Origin: Staphylococcus equorum
GTDB lineage: Bacteria > Bacillota > Bacilli > Staphylococcales > Staphylococcaceae
NCBI RefSeq assembly: GCF_029531845.1
Contig: NZ_JAMBPV010000003.1
Location: 248,001-312,000, forward strand
DNA: 64,000 nt
Direction: 5' to 3'
A program made the translations under genes and the position numbers. Of this stretch, positions 36,314-46,214 are shown piece by piece (positions within the stretch are counted from its first letter, which is position 1; each line of letters starts with the position of its first letter). A model generated the notes under the pieces. The model did not search any database and was not told where the DNA came from. It saw nothing but the letters and a program-made list of their open reading frames with translations.

Positions 36314-39300
36314 TTAGTCTGTAATTTCTTTCTGTGATTGTGGCACTTCTTTTTGTTGAAGATCCACTTTACGTTCAACGACATCATCATCTTCAGTGTC
36401 TTGCATGTCAATTTCATTGTCATGCTCGTCCATAATCTTAACGTCTAATCCTAAACTTTGTAATTCTTTCATCAATACTCTGAATGATTCAGGAACACCT
36501 GGTTTAGTGATATTTTCACCTTTAACAATAGCTTCATATGTTTTCACACGACCTACTGTATCATCGGATTTATAAGTTAAGATTTCTTGAAGTGTATATG
36601 CAGCACCGTATGCTTCAAGTGCCCATACTTCCATCTCACCGAAACGTTGTCCACCAAATTGTGCTTTACCACCAAGTGGTTGTTGTGTAACAAGTGAGTA
36701 AGGTCCAGTTGAACGTGCGTGTAATTTATCGTCAACCATGTGAGCAAGTTTCAGCATGTACATTACACCAACTGAAATTCTGTTATCAAATGGTTCACCT
36801 GTGCGTCCATCGTATAATACCGTTTTACCGTCACGAGCCATACCAGCTTCTTCAATTGTTGACCATACGTCCTCATCACTGGCACCATCAAATACTGGTG
36901 AAGCAACATGAATACCTAAGTTTTTAGCAGCCATACCTAAATGTAGCTCTAATACTTGTCCGATATTCATACGTGATGGAACACCAAGTGGGTTCAACAT
37001 GATATCGATTGGCGTACCGTCTGGTAAATAAGGCATATCTTCTTCAGGAACAAGTTTAGAAATTACACCCTTGTTACCATGACGACCACACATTTTGTCA
37101 CCAACGTGAATTTTACGTTTTTGAACGATATAAACACGAACTAATTGGTTAACACCTGGAGATAATGTGTCGTCTCCTTCTTCACGGTTAAAGACTTTAA
37201 CATCTAGAACAATACCACCTGCACCATGAGGTACGCGTAATGATGTATCGCGAACTTCACGTGCTTTTTCACCGAAGATTGCATGTAATAAACGTTCTTC
37301 TGCAGTTAATTCTGTTACACCTTTAGGCGTTACTTTACCGACTAAGATGTCACCATCATTAACTTCAGCGCCTACGTATACAATACCGCGGTCATCTAAG
37401 TTTTTAAGTGCACTATCTGAAACGTTAGGAATATCTCGAGTGATTTCTTCAGGCCCTAGTTTTGTATCACGTGCTTCAGATTCATACTCTTCAATATGAA
37501 TAGAAGTGTATACGTCATCTTTAACTAGACGTTCACTCATGATTACAGCATCCTCGTAGTTATAACCGTCCCAAGTCATGAAACCAACAACTAAGTTTCT
37601 TCCTAATGCCATTTCACCAAGTTCCATTGAAGGACCGTCAGCTAAAATTTCGCCTTTAGTCACTACATCGCCAGTAGAAATGATAGGTCTTTGGTTATAA
37701 CATGTACCCGTATTTGAACGTTTGAATTTAGATAATGGATAGCGATCTAATTCGCCTTCATATTCTTGACCATCTTCTTCAATAAGTCGACGTACAAGAA
37801 TTTCATTAGATTCAACGTGTTCAACACGGCCTTTGTTTTTAGCAACAATTGCTGCACCAGAGTCACGTGCTGCCACGTGCTCCATACCAGTACCTACAAA
37901 TGGTGATTCAGGATTCATCAATGGCACTGCTTGACGTTGCATGTTTGCACCCATCAATGCACGGTTAGAGTCATCGTTTTCTAAGAAAGGAATACATGCT
38001 GTTGCAGCAGAAACAACTTGCTTAGGTGAAACATCCATGTAGTCCATTTTTTCTTTAGCCATAACTGTGTTATTGCCGCGGAAACGACAAACAACTTCGT
38101 CTTCTACGAAACGACCATTTTCATCTAATACAGAGTTTGCTTGAGCTACTACATAGCTGTCTTCTTCGTCAGCAGTTAAATAGTCAATTTGTTCTGTGAT
38201 TGAATGCGTTTCAAGATCTACTTTACGGTAAGGTGTTTCAATGAAACCAAATTCATTCACACGCGCGTAACTAGATAGTGAGTTGATAAGCCCGATATTC
38301 GGACCCTCTGGTGTTTCGATTGGACACATACGACCATAGTGGGAATAGTGAACGTCACGTACTTCCATTTGAGCACGTTCACGTGTTAAACCGCCGGGTC
38401 CTAATGCTGATAAACGACGTTTATGCGTTAACTCAGCTAATGGGTTGGCTTGGTCCATGAATTGTGATAACTGAGAACTACCAAAGAATTCTTTAATAGA
38501 TGCAATAACAGGACGAATATTGATTAATTGTTGAGGCGTAACAGAATCAGTGTCTTGAATAGACATTCTTTCACGTACAACACGTTCCATTCTTGATAAA
38601 CCAATACGGAATTGATTTTGTAATAGTTCACCTACTGAACGTAGACGACGATTACCTAAATGGTCAATATCATCTGTAAAGCCAATACCACTTAATAAGT
38701 TAAAGAAGTATGACATTGATGCAATAATATCTGCTGGTGTAATACATTTCACTTCTGAATCAGGGAAAGCATTACCAATCACTGTAGTTGTACGTCCTTC
38801 TTCATCGTTCGGAACGTAAACTTTGATTGATTGAATCTCAACAGGTTCATCAATAACAGTACCTTCTAATTCAAAGACTTCACTATTTGCATTTGCTTCT
38901 AGTACGTCCATAATCTCATCTAAGTTACGACGATCTAAGACTGTACCTTCTTCAGCTACAATTTCGCCTGTCTCAGTATTAACAATTGGTTCAGCTAATT
39001 TCTGATTGAACAAACGGTGTTTCAAATGAAGTTTTTTATTCGCTTTGTAACGACCTACACTAGCTAAGTCATAACGTTTCGGATCAAAGAAACGAGAATA
39101 TAATAAGCTCTTAGCATTTTCAACTGTAGGCGGTTCGCCAGGGCGTAAGCGCTCATAAATTTCTAATAATGCTTGATCAGTGTTTTCAGTACCATCTTTT
39201 TCTAAAGTATTACGTAAGTACTCGTTTTCACCTAAAAGATCAACGATTTCTTGATCAGTTGAGAAACCTAAAGCACGTAATAATACTGTTAATGGTAATT

Positions 39301-39865
39301 TTCTTGTTCTATCAATACGTACATAAACAACATCTTTCGCATCAGTTTCATATTCTAACCATGCACCACGGTTAGGAATGATTGTTGCATCGAAGTTTGT
39401 ACGACCATTTTTATCTAGTTTTTCATTGAAGTATACGGATGGTGAACGAACTAATTGTGAAACGATTACACGTTCAGCACCATTTATTACGAATGTACCT
39501 GTATCTGTCATTAATGGGAAATCGCCCATAAATACTTCTTGCTCTTTCACTTCGCCAGTTTCTTTGATGATTAGACGTACTTTTACACGTAGAGGTGCAG
39601 AATACGTTGTATCACGGTTTTTTGATTCTTCTAAATCATATTTCGGTTCTCCGAGTCTATAATCTACAAACTCTAAAGAAAGATTGCCTGTGAAATCTTC
39701 AATCGGAGAAATGTCTCTAAACATTTCTAATAAACCTTCTTCTAAGAACCACTCGTAAGACTTAGTCTGAATCTCAATTAAATTCGGTAATTCTAATACC
39801 TCTGAAATTCTCGCATAGTTTCTACGTTTACGATGTCTTCCATATTGGACAAATTGACCTGCCAA
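36314..39865 (-). CDS. rpoB: RNA polymerase beta subunit
   Basis: 1183 residues, full length. The rifampicin-binding cluster ([29 protein letters not shown], about 463-490) is wild type at the residues usually altered in resistance (S, Q, D, H and S positions). [15 protein letters not shown] near 916 and the C-terminal [20 protein letters not shown] clamp segment are typical. A promoter overlapping the end of the upstream rsmC-like gene fits as its own start of transcription; rplL lies further upstream beyond a terminator. Confidence 0.98.
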   Translation of the reverse strand: MAGQFVQYGRHRKRRNYARISEVLELPNLIEIQTKSYEWFLEEGLLEMFRDISPIEDFTGNLSLEFVDYRLGEPKYDLEESKNRDTTYSAPLRVKVRLIIKETGEVKEQEVFMGDFPLMTDTGTFVINGAERVIVSQLVRSPSVYFNEKLDKNGRTNFDATIIPNRGAWLEYETDAKDVVYVRIDRTRKLPLTVLLRALGFSTDQEIVDLLGENEYLRNTLEKDGTENTDQALLEIYERLRPGEPPTVENAKSLLYSRFFDPKRYDLASVGRYKANKKLHLKHRLFNQKLAEPIVNTETGEIVAEEGTVLDRRNLDEIMDVLEANANSEVFELEGTVIDEPVEIQSIKVYVPNDEEGRTTTVIGNAFPDSEVKCITPADIIASMSYFFNLLSGIGFTDDIDHLGNRRLRSVGELLQNQFRIGLSRMERVVRERMSIQDTDSVTPQQLINIRPVIASIKEFFGSSQLSQFMDQANPLAELTHKRRLSALGPGGLTRERAQMEVRDVHYSHYGRMCPIETPEGPNIGLINSLSSYARVNEFGFIETPYRKVDLETHSITEQIDYLTADEEDSYVVAQANSVLDENGRFVEDEVVCRFRGNNTVMAKEKMDYMDVSPKQVVSAATACIPFLENDDSNRALMGANMQRQAVPLMNPESPFVGTGMEHVAARDSGAAIVAKNKGRVEHVESNEILVRRLIEEDGQEYEGELDRYPLSKFKRSNTGTCYNQRPIISTGDVVTKGEILADGPSMELGEMALGRNLVVGFMTWDGYNYEDAVIMSERLVKDDVYTSIHIEEYESEARDTKLGPEEITRDIPNVSDSALKNLDDRGIVYVGAEVNDGDILVGKVTPKGVTELTAEERLLHAIFGEKAREVRDTSLRVPHGAGGIVLDVKVFNREEGDDTLSPGVNQLVRVYIVQKRKIHVGDKMCGRHGNKGVISKLVPEEDMPYLPDGTPIDIMLNPLGVPSRMNIGQVLELHLGMAAKNLGIHVASPVFDGASDEDVWSTIEEAGMARDGKTVLYDGRTGEPFDNRISVGVMYMLKLAHMVDDKLHARSTGPYSLVTQQPLGGKAQFGGQRFGEMEVWALEAYGAAYTLQEILTYKSDDTVGRVKTYEAIVKGENITKPGVPESFRVLMKELQSLGLDVKIMDEHDNEIDMQDTEDDDVVERKVDLQQKEVPQSQKEITD

Positions 39866-40039
39866 ACAGATTCACCCCTCAAAAATTGCGTGTTTACTTT
39901 TACTAAATGAGCCAATATAATGAGATAAAAAGAAAACGGTAGCATACCAAATGACACCATTTTCCATTTTACCTCATATACATTGTCCATTTGCGCGTAA
40001 AAGTACACACTTATTGAACATAAATTTTTACATTCTATT

Positions 40040-40068
40040 ACTATATCAGATTGACACTTTTAAATCAA
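40040..40068 (-). promoter_or_regulatory. Putative rpoB promoter inside the end of the upstream methyltransferase gene
   Basis: On the minus strand TTGATT (40063-40068) and TATAGT (40040-40045) are 17 bases apart. The -35 overlaps the TGA stop of the methyltransferase gene. The leader to the rpoB ATG is about 170 bases and holds no other gene I can support. Confidence 0.6.
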
Positions 40069-40673
40069 GCTTTAGTACTTCTTAAAATGTAGTAGCCCTT
40101 GTCTTTTTCTAAGACTTCTACGTTGTTAAAAGTGTCTTGCATTTTTTGCTTTGCTGATGGCATGCCTTGCTTTTTTTGAATTACTACATATAACGCGCCA
40201 CCTTGCTTTAATACCTTATATGCGTCTTCTAAAATGCTGTGAACGACTTTTTTTCCTGCTCTAATCGGCGGATTAGTCAGCATAAAATCATAAGCTTCCG
40301 CTTCTACCTGTGATAAAGCATCACTTTCTTTGATTTCCACATTGTCTATACGGTTCTTTTTTCTGTTTTTTCTTGATAATGAAAGTGCGCGTTGATTAAC
40401 ATCAACCATCGTCACTTCATGGTGTGGGGAAGTTTTTGCAATCATTAAACCGATAGGGCCGTAACCACAACCAACATCTAAGATGCGTTTAGTAGGACCA
40501 GGAGGATATGCTTTCAAAAAAGTTTTCACTAATAAATCGGATCCAAAGTCAATCTTTCCTTTTGAAAAGACACCCGAATCTGTTACTAGCTCTAATTTAC
40601 AGTTATCGTAGGAGTACGTAAAAAGCAACTCATCACTTTCTACTTCAGGATTTTCATCATAATAATGACTCAT
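40065..40673 (-). CDS. RsmC-like class I rRNA methyltransferase
   Basis: 202 residues. The SAM-binding motif ILDVGCGYGPIGLMIA near 62-77, the acidic DVN loop and the NPPIRAGK catalytic NPP[Y/F/I] motif near 134-141 mark the RsmC/RlmG type of 16S/23S guanine-N2 methyltransferases. Staphylococci carry this gene between rplL and rpoB. Exact target base not shown. Downstream rpoB is 199 bases away, with the promoter in this gene's tail. Confidence 0.88.
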   Translation of the reverse strand: MSHYYDENPEVESDELLFTYSYDNCKLELVTDSGVFSKGKIDFGSDLLVKTFLKAYPPGPTKRILDVGCGYGPIGLMIAKTSPHHEVTMVDVNQRALSLSRKNRKKNRIDNVEIKESDALSQVEAEAYDFMLTNPPIRAGKKVVHSILEDAYKVLKQGGALYVVIQKKQGMPSAKQKMQDTFNNVEVLEKDKGYYILRSTKA

Positions 40674-40782
40674 GACTACACCTCTTTTAATCTAATTCTT
40701 CTTAGATTAATACTATACCCATAGTATATGCCACATCATGGTCAAACCACAGTGTGAACCATGGATATAGATCAAATAAGAT

Positions 40783-40812
40783 AAAACCCCGTTATAGTAA
40801 TAACGGGGTTTT
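40783..40812 (-). terminator. Terminator of the rplJL operon
   Basis: AAAACCCCGTTAT and its exact complement (13 bp) with loop AGTA form an intrinsic terminator 120 bases after the rplL stop, followed by TTTTATC on the minus strand. Confidence 0.85.
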
Positions 40813-40932
40813 CATTTCTCAAAGATTTCAGATTAAATACATTTCACTTAAAATCAGCGTACCGAAGTAGCGATGTATTAAGCTGCTTGTATCATCTTCA
40901 ATATATAATTATTAACTGTTAGACAGCAAAAA

Positions 40933-41301
40933 TTATTTGATTTCTACTGTAGCGCCAGCTTCTTCTAATGCTGCTTTAAGTTCTTCAGCGTCTTCTTTAG
41001 CTAGTCCTTCTTTGATTACTTTAGGAGCATCGTCAACTAAACCTTTAGCGTCTTTTAATCCAAGACCAGTTGCTTCTTTAACAGCTTTAACAACTTTGAT
41101 TTTAGATGATCCAGCTGATGTTAATTCAACGTCGAATTCAGTTTGTTCAGCTTCAGCGTCTCCGCCTGCTGCTGCGCCTGCTGCTGCTACTGGAGCTGCT
41201 GCAGTTACACCAAATTCTTCTTCAATTGCTTTTACTAAGTCATTTAATTCTAAAACTGACATTTCTTTGATTGCTTCAATGATTTGTTCTTGATTAGCCA
41301 T
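40933..41301 (-). CDS. rplL: 50S ribosomal protein L7/L12
   Basis: 122 residues, family length. Forms the flexible stalk that recruits GTPase factors. N-terminal dimerisation domain ([26 protein letters not shown]), alanine/glycine-rich hinge ([14 protein letters not shown] near 34-47) and the C-terminal [33 protein letters not shown] domain are complete. Follows rplJ by 40 bases; both are under the L10 leader. Confidence 0.98.
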   Translation of the reverse strand: MANQEQIIEAIKEMSVLELNDLVKAIEEEFGVTAAAPVAAAGAAAGGDAEAEQTEFDVELTSAGSSKIKVVKAVKEATGLGLKDAKGLVDDAPKVIKEGLAKEDAEELKAALEEAGATVEIK

Positions 41302-41341
41302 TTTAATATTCCTCCATTAATTGTTATTAGTTTATGCGCAA

Positions 41342-41851
41342 TTATTCAGCGCTTTCTTCTTTTCCTTCTTTTTCTTCTCCAATTGCTTTAACCGCATAAG
41401 CGAAATTGCGTACTGGAGCTTGTAATACTGATAAAAGCATAGAAACAAGACCGTCGTGTGATGGTAATGTACCAACAGTGTTAACTTGTTCTGCTGAGAT
41501 AACATTGCCTTCCATAACACCTGTTTTAACTTCTAATGCTTTATGTTCTTTAGCGAATCCCGCGATAACTTTCGCTGGAGCAACTACATCTTCAGTTGAA
41601 GTTGCGATTGCTGTAGGACCTACTAAGAATTCATTTAACCCGTCAATTCCAGCTTGTTCAGCTGCACGACGAACCATAGTGTTTTTGTAAACTTTATACT
41701 CAACACCAGCTTCACGTAATTGCGAACGTAATTCAGTTACTTCAGCAACGCTTAGACCACGATAGTCAACGATAACTGTAGATACTGAGTTTTTAAGTTG
41801 TTCTGCAATGATATCAACTTGTTGTTGTTTTGCATCGATGATAGCAGACAT
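41342..41851 (-). CDS. rplJ: 50S ribosomal protein L10
   Basis: 169 residues. Anchors L7/L12 dimers on 23S rRNA. The [40 protein letters not shown] segment near 24-63 is diagnostic. Its C-terminal helix region ends in a charged run ([12 protein letters not shown]), a few residues longer than the usual 166. A GGAGGTG ribosome site precedes the ATG, and a leader with an attenuator-type hairpin lies upstream. Confidence 0.97.
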   Translation of the reverse strand: MSAIIDAKQQQVDIIAEQLKNSVSTVIVDYRGLSVAEVTELRSQLREAGVEYKVYKNTMVRRAAEQAGIDGLNEFLVGPTAIATSTEDVVAPAKVIAGFAKEHKALEVKTGVMEGNVISAEQVNTVGTLPSHDGLVSMLLSVLQAPVRNFAYAVKAIGEEKEGKEESAE

Positions 41852-42145
41852 TTAGACACCTCCATAGATTTAGTTTGGTGCTTTTAATCTTGAGACGCTG
41901 TTTTATTAAACATTCTCAATAAAAAAAGCACTTTCTACCCGTGGCAAAAAGTGCTTGAAAGATCTAAAATCTTCACGTTCAAGTCAATTTTAGCCTCGGC
42001 AGGATATAATTTTAAGTTATCACTAACTCCTACTGTCTTAGGTAAAATAATACATTAACCAATATAACTGGTTTAATGTGTTATGTCAATATTTATTTAA
42101 GGTCGAAAGCATTACTTTCAACCTTAAAATATTTTATATTAAAAA
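41852..42145 (-). promoter_or_regulatory. rplJL leader with attenuator (L10 leader)
   Basis: This 294-base space between rplA and rplJ contains on the minus strand AAGCACTTT...AAAGTGCTT (41926-41956) followed by eight T, an intrinsic terminator placed 70 bases before the rplJ start. Firmicute L10 leaders bind the L10/L12 complex to control such a terminator. The position and terminator are seen; the L10-binding fold is inferred from gene context, not modelled here. Confidence 0.7.
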
Positions 42146-42841
42146 TTAAAGTTTAAAGCCTGATGTGTCAACTTTAACTCCAGGACCCATTGTTGTTGTT
42201 ACAGCAACAGATTTGAAGTAAGTACCTTTAGCTGATGCAGGTTTTAATTTAGTTAAAACGTCTTGTAAAGTTCTGAAGTTTTCAACTAATTTTTCAGTAT
42301 CAAATGATGTTTTACCAATTGATGCATGAACGATACCTGATTTTTCAGCACGGTATTCAACTTTACCAGCTTTGATTTCTTCAACTGCTTTAGTAACATC
42401 CATAGTTACTGTTCCAGTTTTAGGGTTTGGCATTAAACCTTTAGGTCCTAATACGCGACCAAGTTTACCAACTTCGCCCATCATGTCTGGTGTAGCTACT
42501 ACTACGTCGAAGTCAAACCAACCTTGTTGGATTTTTTCTACGTATTCACCTTCACCAACGAAATCAGCACCTGCTGCTTCTGCTTCAGCTGCTTTTTCGC
42601 CTTTTGCGAATACTAATACACTTTGTGATTTACCAGTACCGTTTGGAAGCACTACTGCTCCACGGATTTGTTGATCGTTTTTACGTGTATCAATACCTAA
42701 ACGGAATGCTACTTCAACTGATGCGTCAAAGTTAGCAATGTTTGTTTCTTTAGCTAATGCAATCGCTTCTTCAACACTGTAGTGTTTTTCACGATCGATT
42801 TTGCTAGCTACTTCTTGATATCTTTTGCTTTTTTTAGCCAT
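42146..42841 (-). CDS. rplA: 50S ribosomal protein L1
   Basis: 231 residues from [11 protein letters not shown]; a GGAGG site eight bases before this ATG excludes the in-frame extension of 15 codons. L1 binds 23S rRNA at the E-site stalk. [27 protein letters not shown] near 40-66 and [18 protein letters not shown] near 124-141 are the family signatures. Lies 230 bases after rplK; that spacer carries no gene. Confidence 0.97.
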   Translation of the reverse strand: MAKKSKRYQEVASKIDREKHYSVEEAIALAKETNIANFDASVEVAFRLGIDTRKNDQQIRGAVVLPNGTGKSQSVLVFAKGEKAAEAEAAGADFVGEGEYVEKIQQGWFDFDVVVATPDMMGEVGKLGRVLGPKGLMPNPKTGTVTMDVTKAVEEIKAGKVEYRAEKSGIVHASIGKTSFDTEKLVENFRTLQDVLTKLKPASAKGTYFKSVAVTTTMGPGVKVDTSGFKL

Positions 42842-43071
42842 TTCATGTTCCTCCTTCAGTGGTTTTAGCGGAATTCCCTCCCACATTTACTTGTTTTCAC
42901 AAGTTAAGAGCAGATAACAGAGAGGTTTAATTGTATTTTATCGTTGGAATGAACTTCCTTAATAAATGACATTTATTCCTCATATTACGACAATATTGAA
43001 TGCTGTCATCATGTTTGTCTTTTCTGTCATCTGCTTCTATCGTCAATCTATGTTTTCATTACTAATTTTAA

Positions 43072-43494
43072 TTATTGAACTGTAATACCCATACTACGAG
43101 CAGTACCTTCGATAATACGCATAGCTGCTTCTTCGTCTGCAGCGTTTAAATCTTGCATTTTTTGGCTTGCAATTTCACGTACTTGATCTTTAGTTACTGT
43201 TGCTACTTTGTTTTTATTAGGTTCGCCTGAACCTTTTTCAACGCCAGCAGCTTTTTTAAGTAGTACTGGAGCCGGTGGTGTTTTTGTAATAAATGTAAAT
43301 GAACGATCTTCATAAACACTGATTTCTACCGGTATGATTAAACCTACGTCTTCTTGTGTACGTGCGTTGAATTCCTTACAGAATCCCATAATATTCACAC
43401 CTGCTTGACCTAATGCCGGACCAACTGGTGGTGCTGGATTTGCTTTACCTGCAGGAATTTGTAATTTAACTACTTTTTCTACTTTTTTAGCCAC
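43072..43494 (-). CDS. rplK: 50S ribosomal protein L11
   Basis: 140 residues from a GTG start, the usual length. The AAGGAGGTG ribosome site eight bases upstream covers an earlier in-frame GTG, which is rejected. [30 protein letters not shown] near 6-35 is the thiopeptide-binding N-terminal domain; the C-terminal domain ends [15 protein letters not shown]. Separated from nusG by a 398-base spacer that contains several double-hairpin repeats. Confidence 0.97.
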   Translation of the reverse strand: MAKKVEKVVKLQIPAGKANPAPPVGPALGQAGVNIMGFCKEFNARTQEDVGLIIPVEISVYEDRSFTFITKTPPAPVLLKKAAGVEKGSGEPNKNKVATVTKDQVREIASQKMQDLNAADEEAAMRIIEGTARSMGITVQ

Positions 43495-43651
43495 GATGTG
43501 CACCTCCTTGATATCGTGATGTGGTCACAGGACTCAGTTTTGTCCTCCCACTCTTCTACATTTCGTGACGAAATGAACGCTCTATGAGCGCGACCACAGT
43601 ATTATACCATTAACCCAATCTATAAAGCAATGGTAAAGTGTAACTTTTTTA

Positions 43652-43708
43652 AACAATATCTTATCACTTTAGTGATTAGATATTGTTATGCATGAGCTTT
43701 AGCTCAGG
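43652..43708 (+). repeat. Double-hairpin intergenic repeat, copy G
   Basis: AACAATATCTTATCAC (43652-43667) pairs with GTGATTAGATATTGTT (43672-43687) around loop TTTA with one T-T mismatch; TATGCA (43687-43692); TGAGC-TTTA-GCTCA (43693-43706); GG. Confidence 0.8.
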
Positions 43709-43721
43709 TAATCCTTTTACT

Positions 43722-43780
43722 AGACCTTATCAATTTCATTGATTAGGTCTTCTTATGCATTAGCTTTAGCTAATGTAATC
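43722..43780 (+). repeat. Double-hairpin intergenic repeat, copy H
   Basis: AGACCTTATCAAT (43722-43734) pairs with ATTGATTAGGTCT (43738-43750) with the same T-T mismatch; TATGCA (43754-43759); TTAGC-TTTA-GCTAA (43760-43773); TGTAATC tail. Compared with copy G, both stems changed on both sides. Confidence 0.8.
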
Positions 43781-43789
43781 CGCAAAACA

Positions 43790-43824
43790 TTTATCACTTT
43801 AGTGATTAGATATTGTTATGCATG
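43790..43824 (+). repeat. Double-hairpin intergenic repeat, partial copy I
   Basis: The right arm and linker (ATCACTTTAGTGATTAGATATTGTTATGCATG) repeat copy G exactly, but the left arm is degraded and the second hairpin is missing. Confidence 0.65.
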
Positions 43825-43827
43825 TAA

Positions 43828-43882
43828 AGTGACTCTTCTCGCTTTAGCAAGATTAGTATCACTTATGCAAGTGTTCTTGCAT
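43828..43882 (+). repeat. Double-hairpin intergenic repeat, copy J
   Basis: AGTGA...CTCGC-TTTA-GCAAGA...TCACT (43828-43863, imperfect), TATGCA (43864-43869), then TGCAAG-TGTT-CTTGCA (43866-43881) and TTTGTA. It ends ten bases before the nusG stop codon. Confidence 0.68.
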
Positions 43883-43892
43883 TTGTATACAA

Positions 43893-44441
43893 TTACAGTT
43901 TTTCAACTTGATCAAATTCTACTTCTACTGGTGTTTCTCGACCAAACATGTCTACGAGAACAGTAAGTTTGAATTTATCAGCCTCAATTTCTTGAACTTC
44001 GCCAACTTGGTTAGCAAACGGACCTGATTTAACTCTTACTTGTTCACCTAAATCCAATTGAACATCAATTGTTTTTTCTTTCATGCCCATTTGTTTAAGT
44101 ATGAAACGTGCTTCATCTGGGAGTAATGGATTAGGTTTAGACCCAGAACCAGCTGAACCAACAAATCCTGTTACGCCAGGTGTATTTCTCACGATATACC
44201 ATGATTCATCAGTCATCACTAATTCAACTAATACATAACCAGGGAATGTTTTTTTAGTTAATGTTTTGGCTTTACCATCTTTAACTTGTGTTTCTTCCTC
44301 TTCTGGTATAACAACCCTGAATATTTTTTCTGTCATATTCATAGATTCAACACGTTTTTCTAAATTCTTTTTAACTTTATTCTCATAACCAGAATAAGTA
44401 TGCACAGCATACCAACGCTTTGCGTCAACTTCTTCAGACAT
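43893..44441 (-). CDS. nusG: Transcription termination/antitermination factor NusG
   Basis: 182 residues, full length. Binds RNA polymerase to affect pausing and elongation. The NGN domain starts KRWYAVHTYSGYENKVKKNLEKRV and contains FPGYVLVELVMTDESWYIVRNTPGVTGFVG; the KOW domain is VRVKSGPFANQVGEVQEIE near 130-148. Follows secE by 14 bases. Copies of the intergenic repeat begin ten bases after its stop. Confidence 0.97.
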   Translation of the reverse strand: MSEEVDAKRWYAVHTYSGYENKVKKNLEKRVESMNMTEKIFRVVIPEEEETQVKDGKAKTLTKKTFPGYVLVELVMTDESWYIVRNTPGVTGFVGSAGSGSKPNPLLPDEARFILKQMGMKEKTIDVQLDLGEQVRVKSGPFANQVGEVQEIEADKFKLTVLVDMFGRETPVEVEFDQVEKL

Positions 44442-44455
44442 GTCGTCACTCCTAA

Positions 44456-44635
44456 CTATTTAATTAACTCTATAATTCTACCAATTCCTAAGTCTAAGGC
44501 ATAGAAGAACACTAAGAAAAATACTACTGTAGCTACAACAATGACTGTGTATTTAAATAATTCTTCTTTCGTTGGCCAACTTGTCTTTTCCATTTCTGAC
44601 TTTACGCCTTGGAAGAAATTTTCTTTTTTAGCCAT
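44456..44635 (-). CDS. secE: Preprotein translocase subunit SecE
   Basis: 59 residues from MAKKENFFQ; a GGAGG ribosome site fits this ATG and not the TTG two codons earlier. The [22 protein letters not shown] signature and one transmembrane helix (about 32-52) define the single-helix Gram-positive SecE, which clamps SecY. Lies between rpmG and nusG. Confidence 0.96.
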   Translation of the reverse strand: MAKKENFFQGVKSEMEKTSWPTKEELFKYTVIVVATVVFFLVFFYALDLGIGRIIELIK

Positions 44636-44765
44636 TAACAAGACCTCCGTATTATTTCGTTATTCCTTATTTGCTTATTCCATACAACAAATCAAGCAAA
44701 TACAATACTCTCAACTTAATTGGAAAGATATATTCACTCAACTGATTACTTAATATGTCGTCTTA

Positions 44766-44909
44766 TTATTTTGATTCCTTGTGCATCGTATGCGCATTAC
44801 ATCTCGGACAATGTTTTTTTAATGTCATTCTAGATGTAAGGTTACTTTGTTTTGGAACATTATAATTTCTATTGCCACAGACTTCACAATTCAGTGGTAC
44901 TTTTTTCAT
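44766..44909 (-). CDS. rpmG: 50S ribosomal protein L33
   Basis: 47 residues: starts MKKVPLNCEVCGNRNYNV and ends HCPRCNAHTMHKESK. The two CxxC pairs form a zinc ribbon, so this is a zinc-binding L33 form. An AAGGTG ribosome site lies seven bases before the ATG. Position between sigH and secE is the normal place in Firmicutes. Confidence 0.9.
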   Translation of the reverse strand: MKKVPLNCEVCGNRNYNVPKQSNLTSRMTLKKHCPRCNAHTMHKESK

Positions 44910-45047
44910 TAGACTTCACCTTACTCATTATAATACCAATCTACTATACAGAACTTCTGAGTCAATTGTCAATTGTCAGCAATCCATTCAAATATGCTAT
45001 TTTCGTGATACTAGCTCGAGATACAGCTTGGTTTCAATACATATTTT

Positions 45048-45617
45048 TTATTTATCTAAACAACGTCTTATCTTTATTTTACAACGATGTATAGCATTGT
45101 AAACTACTTTGATGTTTAAATTTAAAATTTGTGCTATTTCCTGTGGTTTATAGTCTATTAAAATGTAGCTTATAATTTGTTGCTCTAAATCAGTTAGCCT
45201 TTTCAAGTATTGTTTTAATTGCGAAGATACTTCTCGTGCAATGATGTACCTGTCTACGGGTTTTTCAGATTTAGAATTATTATAAGCAACTATAAATTCA
45301 TTCACAAGCATTTCTTGACGGTGTTGCGTATACATTTTTTTGCGAATATAATCGTTTTTCACATTTTTTATGACGCAATTGACATAATGTTCTAAGGGTG
45401 TAGCTTCTGTAAAATCAAAACGACTTAACGCACCATACAATTTTAAAATTACTTCTTGGCACAAATCTTCTTTGTCACTCGGATGAACTGAAAAATGATT
45501 TAATCTTTTGTTAATCAATGGCGTGATTTCATCAATAATTTGTCCTACATCAATTTCATTTTGTAATCGATTCTTGAAATAGGTTGTACATTCTTTGTTG
45601 TGAATTCTATCAATCAT
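45048..45617 (-). CDS. sigH: Alternative sigma factor SigH-like
   Basis: 189 residues. Region 2 contains DKEDLCQEVILKLYGALSRFDF near 49-69 and a VKNDYIRKKMYTQ segment near 91-103; region 4 has LTDLEQQIISYILIDYKPQEIAQILNLNIKVVYNAIHRCKIKI near 140-183, a helix-turn-helix of the sigma-70 type. Staphylococcal SigH at this site controls competence-like genes and phage integrase expression and diverges fast between species. Position between yacP and rpmG supports the name. The protein is small but complete. Confidence 0.85.
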   Translation of the reverse strand: MIDRIHNKECTTYFKNRLQNEIDVGQIIDEITPLINKRLNHFSVHPSDKEDLCQEVILKLYGALSRFDFTEATPLEHYVNCVIKNVKNDYIRKKMYTQHRQEMLVNEFIVAYNNSKSEKPVDRYIIAREVSSQLKQYLKRLTDLEQQIISYILIDYKPQEIAQILNLNIKVVYNAIHRCKIKIRRCLDK

Positions 45618-45689
45618 GTCTGTTATCCTTTCCTTAAAGTAAGCATAGGATACAGAGTTTGCTATAAAAAAATCAAGGGTACAAAATCG

Positions 45690-46214
45690 TTATTTATGAT
45701 TATCTCCGCGTCTTAATTTTTCAAATTCTTTAAGAATCTCATGAGAAAGCTCGATTCGTGTTCGCGGCTTTTGTTCGTTGAAGCCATCAAGTTCTTTAGA
45801 TACAGATACTTCGTTCTCTCTTAAATCTCTCCACATCTCTCTTGAAGAAACACGATAGGCGCCCGCACCGAATATTGCATGTTGTTCACTCATATCACTT
45901 GTAACAACGGTAATGTGCCTTGTATGTTTCTCATATAAATCATAGACGTAACGTTCTATATAACTATCTGCCGTCTCTTTTTCTTTGGTAAATATCGTTT
46001 TAACCCCGTGGTACATATATTCTGAAGGCGGGCCGGATTGTTCGTAAGCATCAAAGACGCAGACCACTTCATCAGCTATTACAGCATTGTAATTCGCTAT
46101 AGCTGTTAATAATTGATCGCGTGCTTCCTCGAGATTATCTTTTGCTATACGACTTAAGTCCTGCGATTGTCCTATCATATTATAACCATCAATGATTAAG
46201 TAACGATCCTTCAT
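45690..46214 (-). CDS. yacP: NYN/PIN-like ribonuclease (YacP/Rae1 family)
   Basis: 174 residues, family length. The [12 protein letters not shown] start, [12 protein letters not shown] near 49 and [27 protein letters not shown] near 100-124 bring together the acidic residues of the NYN nuclease fold. The Bacillus homologue Rae1 is a ribosome-associated endoribonuclease; the same role is likely. Its start overlaps the stop of rlmB by four bases, so the two are coupled. Confidence 0.9.
   Translation of the reverse strand: MKDRYLIIDGYNMIGQSQDLSRIAKDNLEEARDQLLTAIANYNAVIADEVVCVFDAYEQSGPPSEYMYHGVKTIFTKEKETADSYIERYVYDLYEKHTRHITVVTSDMSEQHAIFGAGAYRVSSREMWRDLRENEVSVSKELDGFNEQKPRTRIELSHEILKEFEKLRRGDNHK

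Noticed and set aside
39793-40008. 71-residue minus-strand open frame before rpoB
   Set aside because: Overlaps the rpoB start in another frame and lies in the rpoB leader; no ribosome site or recognisable domain.
40937-41293. 118-residue plus-strand open frame opposite rplL
   Set aside because: Serine/alanine-rich shadow of the rplL codons on the other strand.
43652-43882. CRISPR array
   Set aside because: The units are palindromic double hairpins with unequal spacing and changing sequence; there are no constant direct repeats with unique spacers and no cas genes.
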